Assembly: GCF_964340395.1 (NCBI RefSeq)
Contig: NC_135549.1
Coordinates: 32,884,832-32,948,831 of the forward strand
Reading direction: 5' to 3'
Length of the DNA stretch: 64,000 nucleotides
Source: Glandiceps talaboti
Lineage: Eukaryota > Hemichordata > Enteropneusta > Spengelidae
The translations under genes and the position numbers were made by a program. Positions 42,901 to 56,661 of the stretch are shown here, piece by piece. Below the pieces are notes generated by a model. That model had not been told where the DNA came from and did no database searches. It saw only the letters and a program-made list of their open reading frames with translations. Within the stretch, counting starts at the first letter, position 1. Each line of letters begins with the position of its first letter.

Positions 42901-45900
42901 TAGGTGTGATAACAGTAACGTATAACCCTACAGTATTAGGTGTGATAACAGTAACATATAACCCTACAGTATTAGGTGTGATAACACTAACGTATAACCC
43001 TACAGTATTAGGTGTGATAACACTAACATATAACCCTACAGTATTAGGTGTGATAACACTAACATATAACCCTACAGTATTAGGTGTGATAACACTAACG
43101 TATAACCCTACAGTATTAGGTGTGATAACACTAACATATAACCCTACATTATTAGGTGTGATAACACTAACATATAACCCTACAGTATTAGGTGTGATAA
43201 CACTAACGTATAACCCTACAATATTAGGTGTGATAACACTAACATATAACCCTACATTATTAGGTGTGATAACACTAACGTATAACCCTACAGTATTAGG
43301 TGTGATAACACTAACATATAACCCTACAGTATTAGGTGTGATAACACTAACGTATAACCCTACAGTATTAGGTGTGACAACGGTAACATATAACCCTACA
43401 GTATTAAGTGTGATAACACTAACGTATAACCCTACAGTATTAGGTGTGACAACGGTAACATATAACCCTACAGTATTAAGTGTGATAACACTAACGTATA
43501 ACCCTACAGTATTAGGTGTGATAACAGTAACATATAACCCTACAGTATTAGGTGTGATAACAGTAACATATAACCCTACAGTATTAGGTGTGATAACAGT
43601 AACATATAACCCTATAGTATTAGGTGTGATAACACTAACGTATAACCCTACAGTATTAGGTGTGATAACACTAACGTATAACCCTACAGTATTAGGTGTG
43701 ACAACGGTAACATATAACCCTACAGTATTAAGTGTGATAACACTAACGTATAACCCTACAGTATTAGGTGTGATAACACTAACGTATGACCCTACAGTAT
43801 TAGGTGTGATAACAGTAACATATAACCCTACAGTATTAGGTGTGATAACAGTAACATATAACCCTACAGTATTAGGTGTGATAACACTAACGTATAACCC
43901 TACAGTATTAGGTGTGATAACACTAACGTATAACCCTACAGTATTAGGTGTGATAACGGTAACATATAACCCTACAGTATTAGGTGTGATAACACTAACG
44001 TATAACCCTACAGTATTAGGTGTGACAACACTAACGTATAACCCTACAGTATTAAGTGTGATAACACTAACATATAACCCTACAGTATTAGGTGTGATAA
44101 CACTAACGTATAACCCTACAGTATTAGGTGTGATAACACTAACGTATAACCCTACAGTATTAGGTGTGATAACACTAACATATAACCCTACAGTATTAGG
44201 TGTGATAACACTAACATATAACCCTACAGTATTAGGTGTGATAACACTAACGTATAACCCTACAGTATTAAGTGTGATAACACTAACATATAACCCTACA
44301 GTATTAGGTGTGATAACACTAACATATAACCCTACAGTATTAGGTGTGATAACACTAACGTATAACCCTACAGTATTAGGTGTGATAACACTAACGTATA
44401 ACCCTACAGTATTAGGTGTGATAACACTAACGTATAATCCTACAGTATTAGGTGTGATAACACTAACGTATAACCCTGTAGTATTAGGTGTGATAACACT
44501 AACGTATAACCCTGTAGTATTAGGTGTGATAACACTAACGTATAACCCTACAGTATTAGGTGTGATAACACTAACATATAACCCTACAGTATTAGGTGTG
44601 ATAACACTAACGTATAACCCTACAGTATTAGGTGTGATAACACTAACATATAACCCTACATTATTCGGTGTGATAACACTAACGTATAACCCTACAGTAT
44701 TAGGTGTGACAACGGTAACATATAACCCTACAGTATTAAGTGTGATAACACTAACGTATAACCCTACAGTATTAGGTGTGACAACGGTAACATATAACCC
44801 TACAGTATTAAGTGTGATAACACTAACGTATAACCCTACAGTATTAGGTGTGATAACACTAACATATAACCCTACAGTATTAGGTGTGATAACACTAACG
44901 TATAACCCTGTAGTATTAGGTGTGATAACACTAACGTATAACCCTGTAGTATTAGGTGTGATAACAGTAACGTATAACCCTACAGTATTAGGTGTGATAA
45001 CAGTAACGTATAACCCTACAGTATTAGGTGTGATAACAGTAACGTATAACCCTACAGTATTAGGTGTGATAACAGTAACGTATAACCCTATAGTATTAGG
45101 TGTGATAACACTAACGTATAACCCTACAGTATTAGGTGTGATAACGGTAACATATAACCCTACAGTATTAGGTGTGATAACACTAACATATAACCCTACA
45201 GTATTAGGTGTGATAACACTAACGTATAACCCTACAGTATTAGGTGTGATAACACTAACATATAACCCTACATTATTAGGTGTGATAACACTAACATATA
45301 ACCCTACAGTATTAGGTGTGATAACACTAACGTATAACCCTACAATATTAGGTGTGATAACACTAACATATAACCCTACATTATTAGGTGTGATAACACT
45401 AACGTATAACCCTACAGTATTAGGTGTGATAACACTAACATATAACCCTACAGTATTAGGTGTGATAACACTAACGTATAACCCTACAGTATTAGGTGTG
45501 ACAACGGTAACATATAACCCTACAGTATTAAGTGTGATAACACTAACGTATAACCCTACAGTATTAGGTGTGACAACGGTAACATATAACCCTACAGTAT
45601 TAAGTGTGATAACACTAACGTATAACCCTACAGTATTAGGTGTGATAACAGTAACATATAACCCTACAGTATTAGGTGTGATAACAGTAACATATAACCC
45701 TACAGTATTAGGTGTGATAACAGTAACATATAACCCTATAGTATTAGGTGTGATAACACTAACGTATAACCCTACAGTATTAGGTGTGATAACACTAACG
45801 TATAACCCTACAGTATTAGGTGTGACAACGGTAACATATAACCCTACAGTATTAAGTGTGATAACACTAACGTATAACCCTACAGTATTAGGTGTGATAA

Positions 45901-47334
45901 CACTAACGTATGACCCTACAGTATTAGGTGTGATAACAGTAACATATAACCCTACAGTATTAGGTGTGATAACAGTAACATATAACCCTACAGTATTAGG
46001 TGTGATAACACTAACGTATAACCCTACAGTATTAGGTGTGATAACACTAACGTATAACCCTACAGTATTAGGTGTGATAACGGTAACATATAACCCTACA
46101 GTATTAGGTGTGATAACACTAACGTATAACCCTACAGTATTAGGTGTGACAACACTAACGTATAACCCTACAGTATTAAGTGTGATAACACTAACATATA
46201 ACCCTACAGTATTAGGTGTGATAACACTAACGTATAACCCTACAGTATTAGGTGTGATAACACTAACGTATAACCCTACAGTATTAGGTGTGATAACACT
46301 AACATATAACCCTACAGTATTAGGTGTGATAACACTAACATATAACCCTACAGTATTAGGTGTGATAACACTAACGTATAACCCTACAGTATTAAGTGTG
46401 ATAACACTAACATATAACCCTACAGTATTAGGTGTGATAACACTAACATATAACCCTACAGTATTAGGTGTGATAACACTAACGTATAACCCTACAGTAT
46501 TAGGTGTGATAACACTAACGTATAACCCTACAGTATTAGGTGTGATAACACTAACGTATAACCCTACAGTATTAGGTGTGATAACACTAACGTATAACCC
46601 TGTAGTATTAGGTGTGATAACACTAACGTATAACCCTGTAGTATTAGGTGTGATAACACTAACATATAACCCTACAGTATTAGGTGTGATAACACTAACA
46701 TATAACCCTACAGTATTAGGTGTGATAACACTAACGTATAACCCTACAGTATTAGGTGTGATAACACTAACATATAACCCTACATTATTCGGTGTGATAA
46801 CACTAACGTATAACCCTACATTATTAGGTGTGATAACACTAACGTATAACCCTACAGTATTAGGTGTGATAACACTAACGTATAACCCTGTAGTATTAGG
46901 TGTGATAACACTAACGTATAACCCTGTAGTATTAGGTGTGATAACACTAACGTATAACCCTGTAGTATTAGGTGTGATAACACTAACGTATAACCCTACA
47001 GTATTAGGTGTGATAACACTAACGTATAACCCTACAGTATTAGGTGTGATAACAGTAACATATAACCCTACAGTATTAGGTGTGATAACACTAACGTATA
47101 ACCCTACAGTATTAGGTGTGATAACAGTAACATATAACCCTACAGTATTAAGTGTGATAACACTAACATATAACCCTACAGTATTAGGTGTGATAACAGT
47201 AACGTATAACCCTACAGTATTAGGTGTGATAACACTAACGTATAACCCTACAGTATTAGGTGTGATAACACTAACGTATAACCCTACAGTATTAGGTGTG
47301 ATAACACTAACGTATAACCCTACAGTATTAGGTG
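33928..47334. repeat. Giant satellite array K, 36 bp monomer, about 372 copies
   Basis: Monomer GGTGTGATAACACTAACG, then TATAACCCTACAGTATTA. It is strictly 36 bp except for one 2 bp insertion at 40,884-40,885 (TATTATAGG). Diagnostic variants repeat with a fixed spacing: GTATGACCC at 38,634, 40,758, 41,660, 43,784 and 45,908; CATTATTCGG at 37,561, 39,505, 42,531, 44,655 and 46,779. The recurring interval is 2,124 bp, or 59 monomers, so a higher-order unit exists. One frame is open for 2,315 codons and again for 2,156 codons, as 12-residue repeats. Changes hit first and second codon positions freely, so I do not call it coding. Confidence 0.97.
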
Positions 47335-47362
47335 TATATAGATATATAGGTAAATTCTAATA

Positions 47363-47690
47363 TTAGGCTATTTTAAACAGCCTCAGATCGTTGTCGTCCA
47401 CGTAATGCATTGAGTGTATGTTGATGTCTAAAGTGGTTGGTTGAGAGTTAACATCAAACTCATGGTAATTCCTCCAACAGTTTATCAAGTCGTCTCTCAA
47501 AGGACTGAACACTTTATGCCGAAACTACAGACTTTTCCAAATATTAAAACTTCTATGCACAAAAGAGTATTTACGTATGTCCAGTAAAGTATGCCACTCA
47601 AAAAGTTTGTTCTTGTGTCGTCTTGTTGCACCAATGTTAAACTTGTTACAATCTGACACACGTTGGTCATATTTCTAAGTTGCAATTTCT
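47363..47690 (-). pseudogene. LINE C-terminal fragment next to the giant array
   Basis: Minus-strand reading: YDQRVSDCNKF, RRHKNKLFEWHTLLDIRKYS, FVHRSFNIWKSL, one TAG stop, then FSPLRDDLINCWRNY, ending at TAA (47,363). It matches the C-terminal pattern of jockey-like LINE polymerases (RGH.YKL......LD.RK..F..R....WN.LP......S...FK..LD..W). No RT core is present. It starts about 30 bp after the last array monomer. Confidence 0.65.
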
Positions 47691-48190
47691 AAATAATTCA
47701 ATCATATCACAAACTTGTACTTCATTTTTTAATAGAAAACAAATATAATCCAAAATGTGTTTCTAAAGTCACGACTCGTTTACACACCTTACTTTAAATT
47801 CATACTCTGTATGTGGTGATTATTGAATAGACATTACTACATGTCTCATCTCCTTCGATTGATTAGAATTGTATTAACTCCAGATACCCACATACGTTCT
47901 ATTATCGTATTCCATCATTTGTTCTAATTTTATCGTCTATCGATATCGTCTGAATGGCTCCATCTGTCAACTCTCTTAATTTACAGCACTACTAATTCAT
48001 GGAATGCATATCAGCTCTGAACAACTCTATGTAATACGTGTTAAAAATTGATTAACTTTAAATTTGTAAAACGTACTTGGTGCAATGAAACAAATATTGG
48101 CATAAGCATACTTATGAAATAGCTATTAGTATGGAATATACGTTCAATCTAGTTATGTCCTCAAATAAACCATAGGGAGCCCAGGCTTAC
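47691..48190. other. No recognised gene
   Basis: AT-rich unique sequence with no open frame or motif worth naming. Confidence 0.6.
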
Positions 48191-48210
48191 CTAGATATGT
48201 TTATGAACAA

Positions 48211-48405
<195 letters not shown>

Positions 48406-49555
48406 ACACTGGTAGAACATGACAGACATGTATGGCTGAGTAATTACAATATATGAAATGGTTCTCGTTAGTATCAACCAGAAGGGGGTGAGTCTAGTAG
48501 TGGCATTATAATGTTTTTCAAACCCATAAAAGCATGTCAGTTTAATTGCTGGTGAGTAGAAACATGTGCAGAACTCACATATTCCCCAACTCAATTGACA
48601 GTGCAATCAATGGGAAGGCTACATTCCGACGATTTGTATAGTCGGACTTTGTGGTATTGAATTGGTAGTTATAATCAGGTTTTGAAACAGTGTAATTTCA
48701 AATCGCAAATGCCTGTTTTGAGGAGCTGATAAATAGACCATACATGGACATTGTATAACTGGCCCAATAAACACTAACTGATCATTGGGTATAGTTCTGT
48801 GCGTGACTGATTAACAAAGACATGATGTTAATGACTGTGTTAGTGGCTTCAGTTGAATTTGAAATATCAGGACCCTCGTTGAATTAGAAGTAAAGAGAGA
48901 TCTTGAGATTCGATGCCAGGATACTAGACCAACTTGCACTTAAAGACTGAGAATCAAACGGCATAAACCCAGACATAATCTAGGAAAGGAGTGTGATCGT
49001 ATACACCTTTTTTATATTTGGTTCTTCTAAAATAACTTTCTGCTATACATGTCATCCTGCCGCTACACAAGATAGTAAATCAGCATGGATTGGATACCCA
49101 TTCTAAAAAGTCGTTACTTTATCAATGTTGATTTGGATGGATAAAACTTACTCACCATTAACTATGTATGGCATTTGATGAATCTAAAGAATGATACCGC
49201 CCAACATGTTTGTGACCACGTACATGTCAACACAGTCATAGAAAACTATGATGTATTACATACATTAAATAAGGTATGTCTTATATGAGTAATTTCATTA
49301 AAATCCAGAATTCGATATTGCATAAAATGTAAAATAAATTAAATTAGATTGTTCTGATGAGTTACGAATGTCTGGTTATGATAAACTGAAACTGTTATTA
49401 TGCATAGCGAGTATCGTCAAAGTTAATTCTAACGATTACCATTTCACTCGTTATATATTCCTATCAAGAGACACAATTCTGACGAGTCGTAAACTGTTTA
49501 TATCGTATATTGTACGTACAATTCCAAACAAGTGTATGGATAAAGATATAGTCAG
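48406..49555. other. No recognised gene
   Basis: AT-rich unique sequence. Only frames under 100 codons occur, and none has a recognisable domain. Confidence 0.6.
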
Positions 49556-51824
49556 TACCGTAGCCTGTGAGGGGGGGGGGGGTAAGGGGGCAGCTGCCCC
49601 CCCCCCCCTGAGATTTTGGAAAAAAGAAAGAAAAAACTACTTTTTGAATACATAGCGATGTTATTAAAATCATTATCTACTTGACGATTCCTAGCATGCG
49701 CGATTTAAATTGATGGTTCACTAAAGTGACTGTACACTGACTCCTCGCTAATATGTATATTATATCTCTATTGTACGCTGGCTTAACTTTGAATAAAAAT
49801 GTGCCCAGTTAAAATAGTAACTTTTTGCAGCAAATTAAATTCTTTGTGCGGGAAAGTACAAAAGAAGTGCGTACATGCACTGTGCATTTTCCGCGAGTAA
49901 CAGTAGTCTTAAAAGTCTCCTTCATTTGAAGATAGCAAGTCGCAATTATTATGTCAGCGAGTGGAACGGAAAAAATCGTTCAACGTGAGGTCGCCTGCTG
50001 CATGCAGTGACTTCAAAGATGCACTCGATTTCATTTACATCTTGTTCCTTATATTAAAACATTTACTGATAAAACGGCAGATCTCTTTTTAGAATATTTG
50101 GTGGCCCTGAAAAACTATTAAACTAGGTACACAGTTTAAGATCCACTCTTTGAAGATCCACTTTCAATAATTGTGTTCGACGTTGTCTTTGGTTAAAATG
50201 TTACTTGATATAGTTATCTCATTGCACTGACGTTATTCCGCAATTCATTTGCTATGGAAAGAATGGCCCTGAATTTGTAAACAGAGCTGTACCTTCGACA
50301 TCAAATTCCAAACTTCAATTTCCATTATAATGATAATGACAAGGAGAATTCACTGAGTTCACCTTGGGCTCCGACATAAAAGTTTTGGGAGTTGGGTAAA
50401 GAAAATGGTTATTTTGTTGCGTTACTTATTTGAGAAAGCACCATCCATTTTTTTTACTTTGAATGTGACATCTTTTCGGCAACTACTTTGAAAGATACAA
50501 CATTAGGCCAGAAAAAATGAAAAAGCTGTTCAACCTACCCATGTAATTTTTCTGGTGATGGGCAATATATCCTCATACGGGCTTCGCATTTGTTTCAAAA
50601 TTAAGGATATTTCTTTATATTTTCTGAATAGTACATGTAACAATATACATTTGAGTCTATTCCAAATTATATGATATCTTATACAGTGGTTTACTTGGCT
50701 CTGATGATGCATACAAGCATGAATTGAGATTAAATTAAGCTGTTGCATATCCAATGTGCAGTTGAAAAAGTATTGAGCAAAAGTTTACGACCATGGGAGT
50801 GGGCTGAGCAGTCAAAAGTCAAAAGTCTGAAAGTCTTGAAATGTTTTGCTCTTTATTCGGGATTTTTTGGAACCAAATTAAGCTTCAGGAGAGGTCATTT
50901 ACCAAGTGTACATCGGCAAAATATCTTTCAGCTTTGCCACAACAAAATACACTCCAGATAATATGTAATGCATTTCAATTCTGATATTTTATTACCATAT
51001 TCAAGCATTGTAAGACTTTAAATTATGTCTATGGTTTGATATGTATGCCTCTAAATGGTCTCCGACACTCTTATTTTCAATTTTTTTCACCCCTGGAGTT
51101 GTCTCCTTCCAATCAGTAGCAATCAAGGTGATAATTATCTTTCTCCCAAAACAAGATGGAAGGTGTCTGGCTAAGTACCTCCCTGTATAGGTTAGAGCTA
51201 ATTAGAGACATAGTATGCATGTGAAATCTACATCCTGTGTAAAGTAATCTCGTTCGGAGTATTATTGTAGTTGGCTATCACTGATAAATTTTTATGCATC
51301 ATTTAACTATATAATTGTGTATCTCCACTGTAGTATAGGTGACAGAAGGGATGGCTAAAATAATGCTTGAGTTTCATTTGGCGGGGCTTAACATTTTTTT
51401 AGAAGAGAGGGTGAGAGGAACTACACCATTTGTTTAACCATAAATTGTGTACATTTCCTAACTGTAGCTATGCAGACAAATTGCATGAGATAGTATCAAG
51501 ATGACTGAATAAGTTCTATCTAAACTCGACCTGAAATATTTTGCTATCATTATATAAGGTTTGTTTTATTCTTCTCAAGCATTGTGGAAAAATGAAATCC
51601 ACCTACAGTACCTACCCAATGTGATGGGTTAGGTTACCCGTTGACCAGCATTTTTATTTTTTCTGGCCTTACATATGATATTTAATTGCGTATGCTAAAC
51701 ATATATTATGTAAATTTCATGCACATTTATGTAAATTAGCCACTTTTATAAATTCTAAGTGCATGATTGCACCAAGACAAAATGTTGCCCCCCCCCCCCT
51801 GCAATTTGGTCAGGCTACGGCCCT
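49556..51824. repeat. Region bounded by inverted CCGTAGCCTG / CAGGCTACGG motifs
   Basis: CCGTAGCCTG with G and C runs lies at about 49,558-49,615. The complementary CAGGCTACGG, preceded by a C run, lies at about 51,811-51,820. A second inverted pair lies inside: TTAGGCCAGAAAAAATGAAA at about 50,504 and its reverse complement at about 51,650-51,672. This could be one 2.3 kb element with inverted ends or opposed copies of one dispersed family. No transposase frame is visible. Confidence 0.4.
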
Positions 51825-54800
51825 GATAGTAGCAAGTGATTAAGCTACCCAATAGCATCTCTTTAAGTTTGTTTATGTCATTACCGCATAGTGACACTAA
51901 TCGAAAGACATGTGTCACGACTTGGAAATGGAACGAAGAGATGGTGATATCGAACAATATTCGATTTATCATTCCCAGTGCTCAGAAATTCAAAGAGAAT
52001 CAGAGAATATACGAGGGGGAGATACACAGGCGGTTGCGTCTTGTGTCACGTGACTCCATTGTCGGTCTGATGGTTAAAATTGTCATTAAACATTTCTTTC
52101 AGATTTCATAATTAATTTGACATGCATATTTGGATTTCAATTCTCTCAAAGATTCCATTGTGGTTGTGAGAGTTAAAGTGCCTGGTACATGGTCAACGAC
52201 GACCTTAAACTGTCCGCGGCTCTGTTGACGTTTAAACTGTATGTACCATAGCTCGAACAGTATAGGAGAGTTTGTCTCTTGTTCCTTCTATTTTAGAGTT
52301 GTAAGTTTGATGCACACATTGCTTCATTGTTCAACAACGAATACTAGTCGAAAATGAAGCAGAACTCTCCTGTACCTGTATATAAATATAGGAGTATTTG
52401 CCAGTCATCTCAAATATAACACGATGGACACGTGACATTTTTCCACCGTGTTGGACGCGTGACGTTTATTCCAACAAGAACCTGTAGCAGTACAATTCAT
52501 GTTATTAGTTTTGTACATGTCAAGTGTCTAGACTATATTAGTTAATTGTGTAACTATTTTCTAGTCTCTCATCCTTCATAATTTTCGATATGGGTGAATA
52601 AACATTCGATTAAATTAACAAAATTTGATATAATTAGACCATATCAATCAGTCCACTTAGCATATTTTATAATGACATTAACTATTGGAAACTCTCGTCA
52701 GTGTGCAATCTCTATTCACTGACTTTCACACTTGGGAGCACAAAGATTCACTTGGTGACAGATAATGAATAGTTTCTGCTTGCAAAAAGTTTCAGATAAA
52801 GTTTAGATTAACTGTAACAGTGAATAATTTCTACAAGCAGACACAAAAGCACAAACAAAAATAAACAATTGAAATTCAAAAATCTGCATTGACACAAAGT
52901 TTTTCATAAAATTTTCATAAGCCCAGTTTGAGAACGAATAGATTTTAATAACTTAATTCAACTGACGACATACTCATGCATAATTGTTGACTTGGTTTAT
53001 ATCACCATAAGCCTATTCATATGTGATAACAGCATTCAAAGTCTTACGTTGTGTCAAAGTTCATGTAGAACTTGATACGTTGTGGTAACAGTTCCCTTGA
53101 CAACCTTTAATTAAAGACAGAACTGCCCTATATAAAGAGGATTATGGCTAATCTATGCAAATGCGGGAAATTCAAACTGCTGTACAGAGCACTAGCTTCT
53201 GGGTCTTGTTTTCAGCATTTTTTCTGTGCTCCGAGAAACACACAGGTCATGTATCATGTACAAATTGTTTGTGAATGTTGTAGGATGGTAACTTGATAGA
53301 CAAATTAGTTGAAAATCAGTCTGTTTGTTTCATAGAATGAAAAAACCTTTCCAAATGAGACAAATTCCCCTGCAAACAGCTGCTTAGATTGTGTGTCATT
53401 CAGGATTATTCAAATATGCGGCATTTGCATGTGAACAACCCAGATAGGGAATGTTTATATTTTGGTGATTACTTGCCAGTAAGTCATCACAAGTTCTCCA
53501 CCTCCAAACATACAGTCAGTCATATGCAATATAGGGTGCCAGGCAGTTCTCTATTTAGAACTGAATACATATGTCGTTAATGACACACTATTTACTTAAA
53601 GTAACTCTCATGAGATATATCTAAAATGACACTTACTAACTCTAGATGACAATATTATAGTCTCGCCCTGGCCTAGGTGTTGTTTCCAATGGTTGTGAAT
53701 ATAACATGGAAAATTGCGGTAAAATACACTGATTTCCGTTATAAACACCACTTATTTTGGTAGACGACCCTGTCGCTTAAGATTTGATAGTGACTAGTGT
53801 TTAAACAAGTTGCACACTCTGAACAAACTCACCTTATCAGTTCCTTCTAATGAAAACGAAATGTTGTCTTGATGCCCTGGGTGTAGGCATGTCTATACTG
53901 TCACAGGTCACTGATTTACTTTAGATAGGCCGGCTTACAGAATGGGAGTTTTACCAGTGACAACTATAAAATATAGTTCATATAATTATCACATTTAGGG
54001 ACTGCATGTGTATAAATGTTTGCTTGTTTCTAAATGTGCAACCATGTTTACATACTAGTAGCTTGAGTCACATGACATACACGATCAAACACAAGTCACA
54101 TCGAACATTGAATGCATGAACATTTTCATACGCTGTGATTGAGTTTGTGGTAGTATACATGTAAGTAGTGCTGGTTTTTGATGCATGAATGAGTAACTGG
54201 GACAAGGTCTGACTTAAAGTTTAAGCTGGATACACTTTCAATAGAATGATCACCGGTTTTCACTGTTACTTAGTAGACATTTGACCTATCAGATCATAAG
54301 ACAACCATCCTTACTGTCATGTCATTGCTATCATTAATTCTATTATCATGTTATTGAGAACAGTAATATGACCTTAAGCTTCAATGGAGACGAACTCTGC
54401 GAATTCAGGATAGGATCTAAGAACACATCTGAGGTAACTTAAAATCACAAAAAGAACATCGTGACCTTGAAAGCCATGTTTCAACTTAAGACTTTGCTAA
54501 GGAAGCTAGCTGGGTGGAATGTCCATGTCCGACTCTTTCAAACGTTTTGATACATTTATTACACCTGTATGTTAGTGAAATCTGGGTTTACGAATATTCC
54601 CCATAGGTTGAACAAGTTCATCATCAGTTTTGTGAATTTCTTTTAAATGTTAGCGGGAAAACAAATGGTTTGGCAGCAATATGTGAGTGTGGTAGAATTT
54701 CCCTCCGTGTTATGTATTTAGATGCGTCAGCTATTGGCTGAAAATTCTACAGATGGATACTGAGAAATACTCCTACAAATGCTACATTAGGTTGAAAAGA

Positions 54801-54889
54801 TTAGCCGAAGAAATGAGTATAAAATCAGTTAACTGGGCTTTTAACATTAAGTCTTTAATTTGCCGCCTTTGATTAAGTCATGTACGGAT
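51825..54889. other. No recognised gene
   Basis: About 3 kb of AT-rich unique sequence. Short frames (up to 91 codons) lack motifs, and I could not assemble any exon pair. Confidence 0.5.
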
Positions 54890-55427
54890 AAACCAAGGTG
54901 TAGGCTCTAGTCAGTTTTTGTCTGAATTCATCCAAAGGTTAAAAGACTGTGCTAGTCAGATCTGGCATGAAGATATCGAATCATCTCCTAGGCGTCGTTC
55001 CTACACACTTTCAAATCAATGCTTGAACCACAGAGATATTTAAGCTGGGTTAAGATTTAAATTTAGAACAGCACTGTCAAGATTTCGATGCTATTCTTAT
55101 CCTTTGCAAATTGAGAGGGGACGACATGAAAACATTCCTGCTGACCAAAGATTTTGCAAATACTGTATAACACATGATTTGTACTGTATTGAGGACGAGT
55201 ATCATTTCTTAGCAATTTGTCCGCTTTACAAGGACCTTCGAAATGAATTGTTGCCAAGGTGGTTTTGTTTAAACACTTCCTATGATAAGTTTATTTCACT
55301 TTTGAATTCTGATAATGTCACTCATTTAAATAATTTAGCCTCATTTATTTATTTTGCAATGAAAATTAGAGAAGAATCTCCCTCTATGAACTGAACTGTC
55401 TCTAACATTGTTTGGGCCTGTGGCATG

Positions 55428-55486
<59 letters not shown>

Positions 55487-55500
55487 CCAATATATTTTGG
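54890..55500 (+). pseudogene. LINE C-terminal fragment with (TTGA)n tail
   Basis: Plus-strand translation, across several stops and frame changes: SQFLSEFIQRLKDCASQIWH, RTALSRFRCYSYPLQIERGR, then FCKYC and IEDEYHFLAICPLYKDLRNE in the frame 55,104-55,394. Together these match the zinc-binding C-terminal tail of a jockey/CR1-type LINE (ALSRFRCS...IE.GR...P...R.C.YC.....DE.HFL..CP.Y..LR). The coding part stops at 55,394. About 36 bp later a (TTGA)n tract (55,429-55,486) looks like the element's 3' tail. Confidence 0.75.
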
Positions 55501-56660
55501 AAGTATATTTCAATATTAGGCTTTCATCTTATAGGCATTTAAATGATAAAGTTAACAACGTTTGTGTACAATGACGTCTGACATATATTGGGTTATATAA
55601 TTCTAGTTTATGGCCAAGCCAGGAGTTCATTATGTTATCACTACTCATCGTACAAGAATACAAATTAGAACGATTAGTCCGTGTTATATCAAACTACAGA
55701 GTCTTTTGATTTATGGTCACTTCTTCCTAACCATTAATGTTTTAATTACCTCAATTAATTATCAAGTGGGAATGGTTTAGTAAATCTCTAACTTTAGCAA
55801 GTTGACCCACTTTGATCTTCGTGATAATTTCTAATACAGGATTGATGTAGAAAGATACAAATTAAGAAATATCAAGGTCACATCAGTATGTGTTGATATA
55901 GAACAGAGTATGTATGTACATGTATGTATGTATGTATGTGTGTGTGTGTGTGTTGATGCATAATTTGTAATTCCAGATGGTACTTGTGCTTATACAAGTA
56001 CTATTTGAATTAAATTCAGGGCCACTTTAAACCATTTATTTATATAATTATAGGTTCATGTTTAAACCAAGTGATCTGATTTCCAAGGAATTTGGATGTG
56101 TAGTAAAAATCACATTGTTACACATTGCCCACTTTTGTAGAATTTCCCGATTTTTGTGTCCTCCGTAATCATCATCTCCTAAGTTTTGATCAAATTGTAA
56201 ACCTTTACTGCGACATGATCTGGAAGTTTAATATTGAAGTTACTATACTTAGTACTTGGTGGGATTTGTATCACCTATTATTATTATGTTTCATATAATA
56301 ACTGTGGGCAAGACCACTGTTCATTGATGGGTGCCGGCCTGATCAAGTCTGGGAAAGGTCCAGTTTTACGTGTACATGTATTCCAAGAATGTTTTGTCGG
56401 AAAACTATACCTCTCAAAAACTTTATACTAGCTTTATTTCATTTTCTTTTGGTTGGGTTCATTACCATCCACACAGTGACACGACGCGGTTTCTTCTTTC
56501 AACGCACATCGTGACCTGTACTCACTGAAGCCCATTGTAGTGTATTGAATATCGATATATCGTCTCCGACTATATTTGTTTTGTTTTATTTGTCGTGAAA
56601 AAAGCCAAACATGCTATGGCTTGACATGTCTTACATTATGAGGTTTTTGACGTGGGAGCA
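55501..56660. other. No recognised gene; a short (GTAT)/(GT) tract
   Basis: AT-rich unique sequence with TGTATGTATG and GTGTGT at 55,912-55,953. The open frames are short and carry no motif. Confidence 0.6.
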
Positions 56661-56661
56661 T

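Noticed and set aside
33940-47360. Two giant open frames (2,315 and 2,156 codons)
   Set aside because: They are readings of a 36 bp satellite with no stop in that frame. Variants change amino acids freely, and there is no exon or promoter context.
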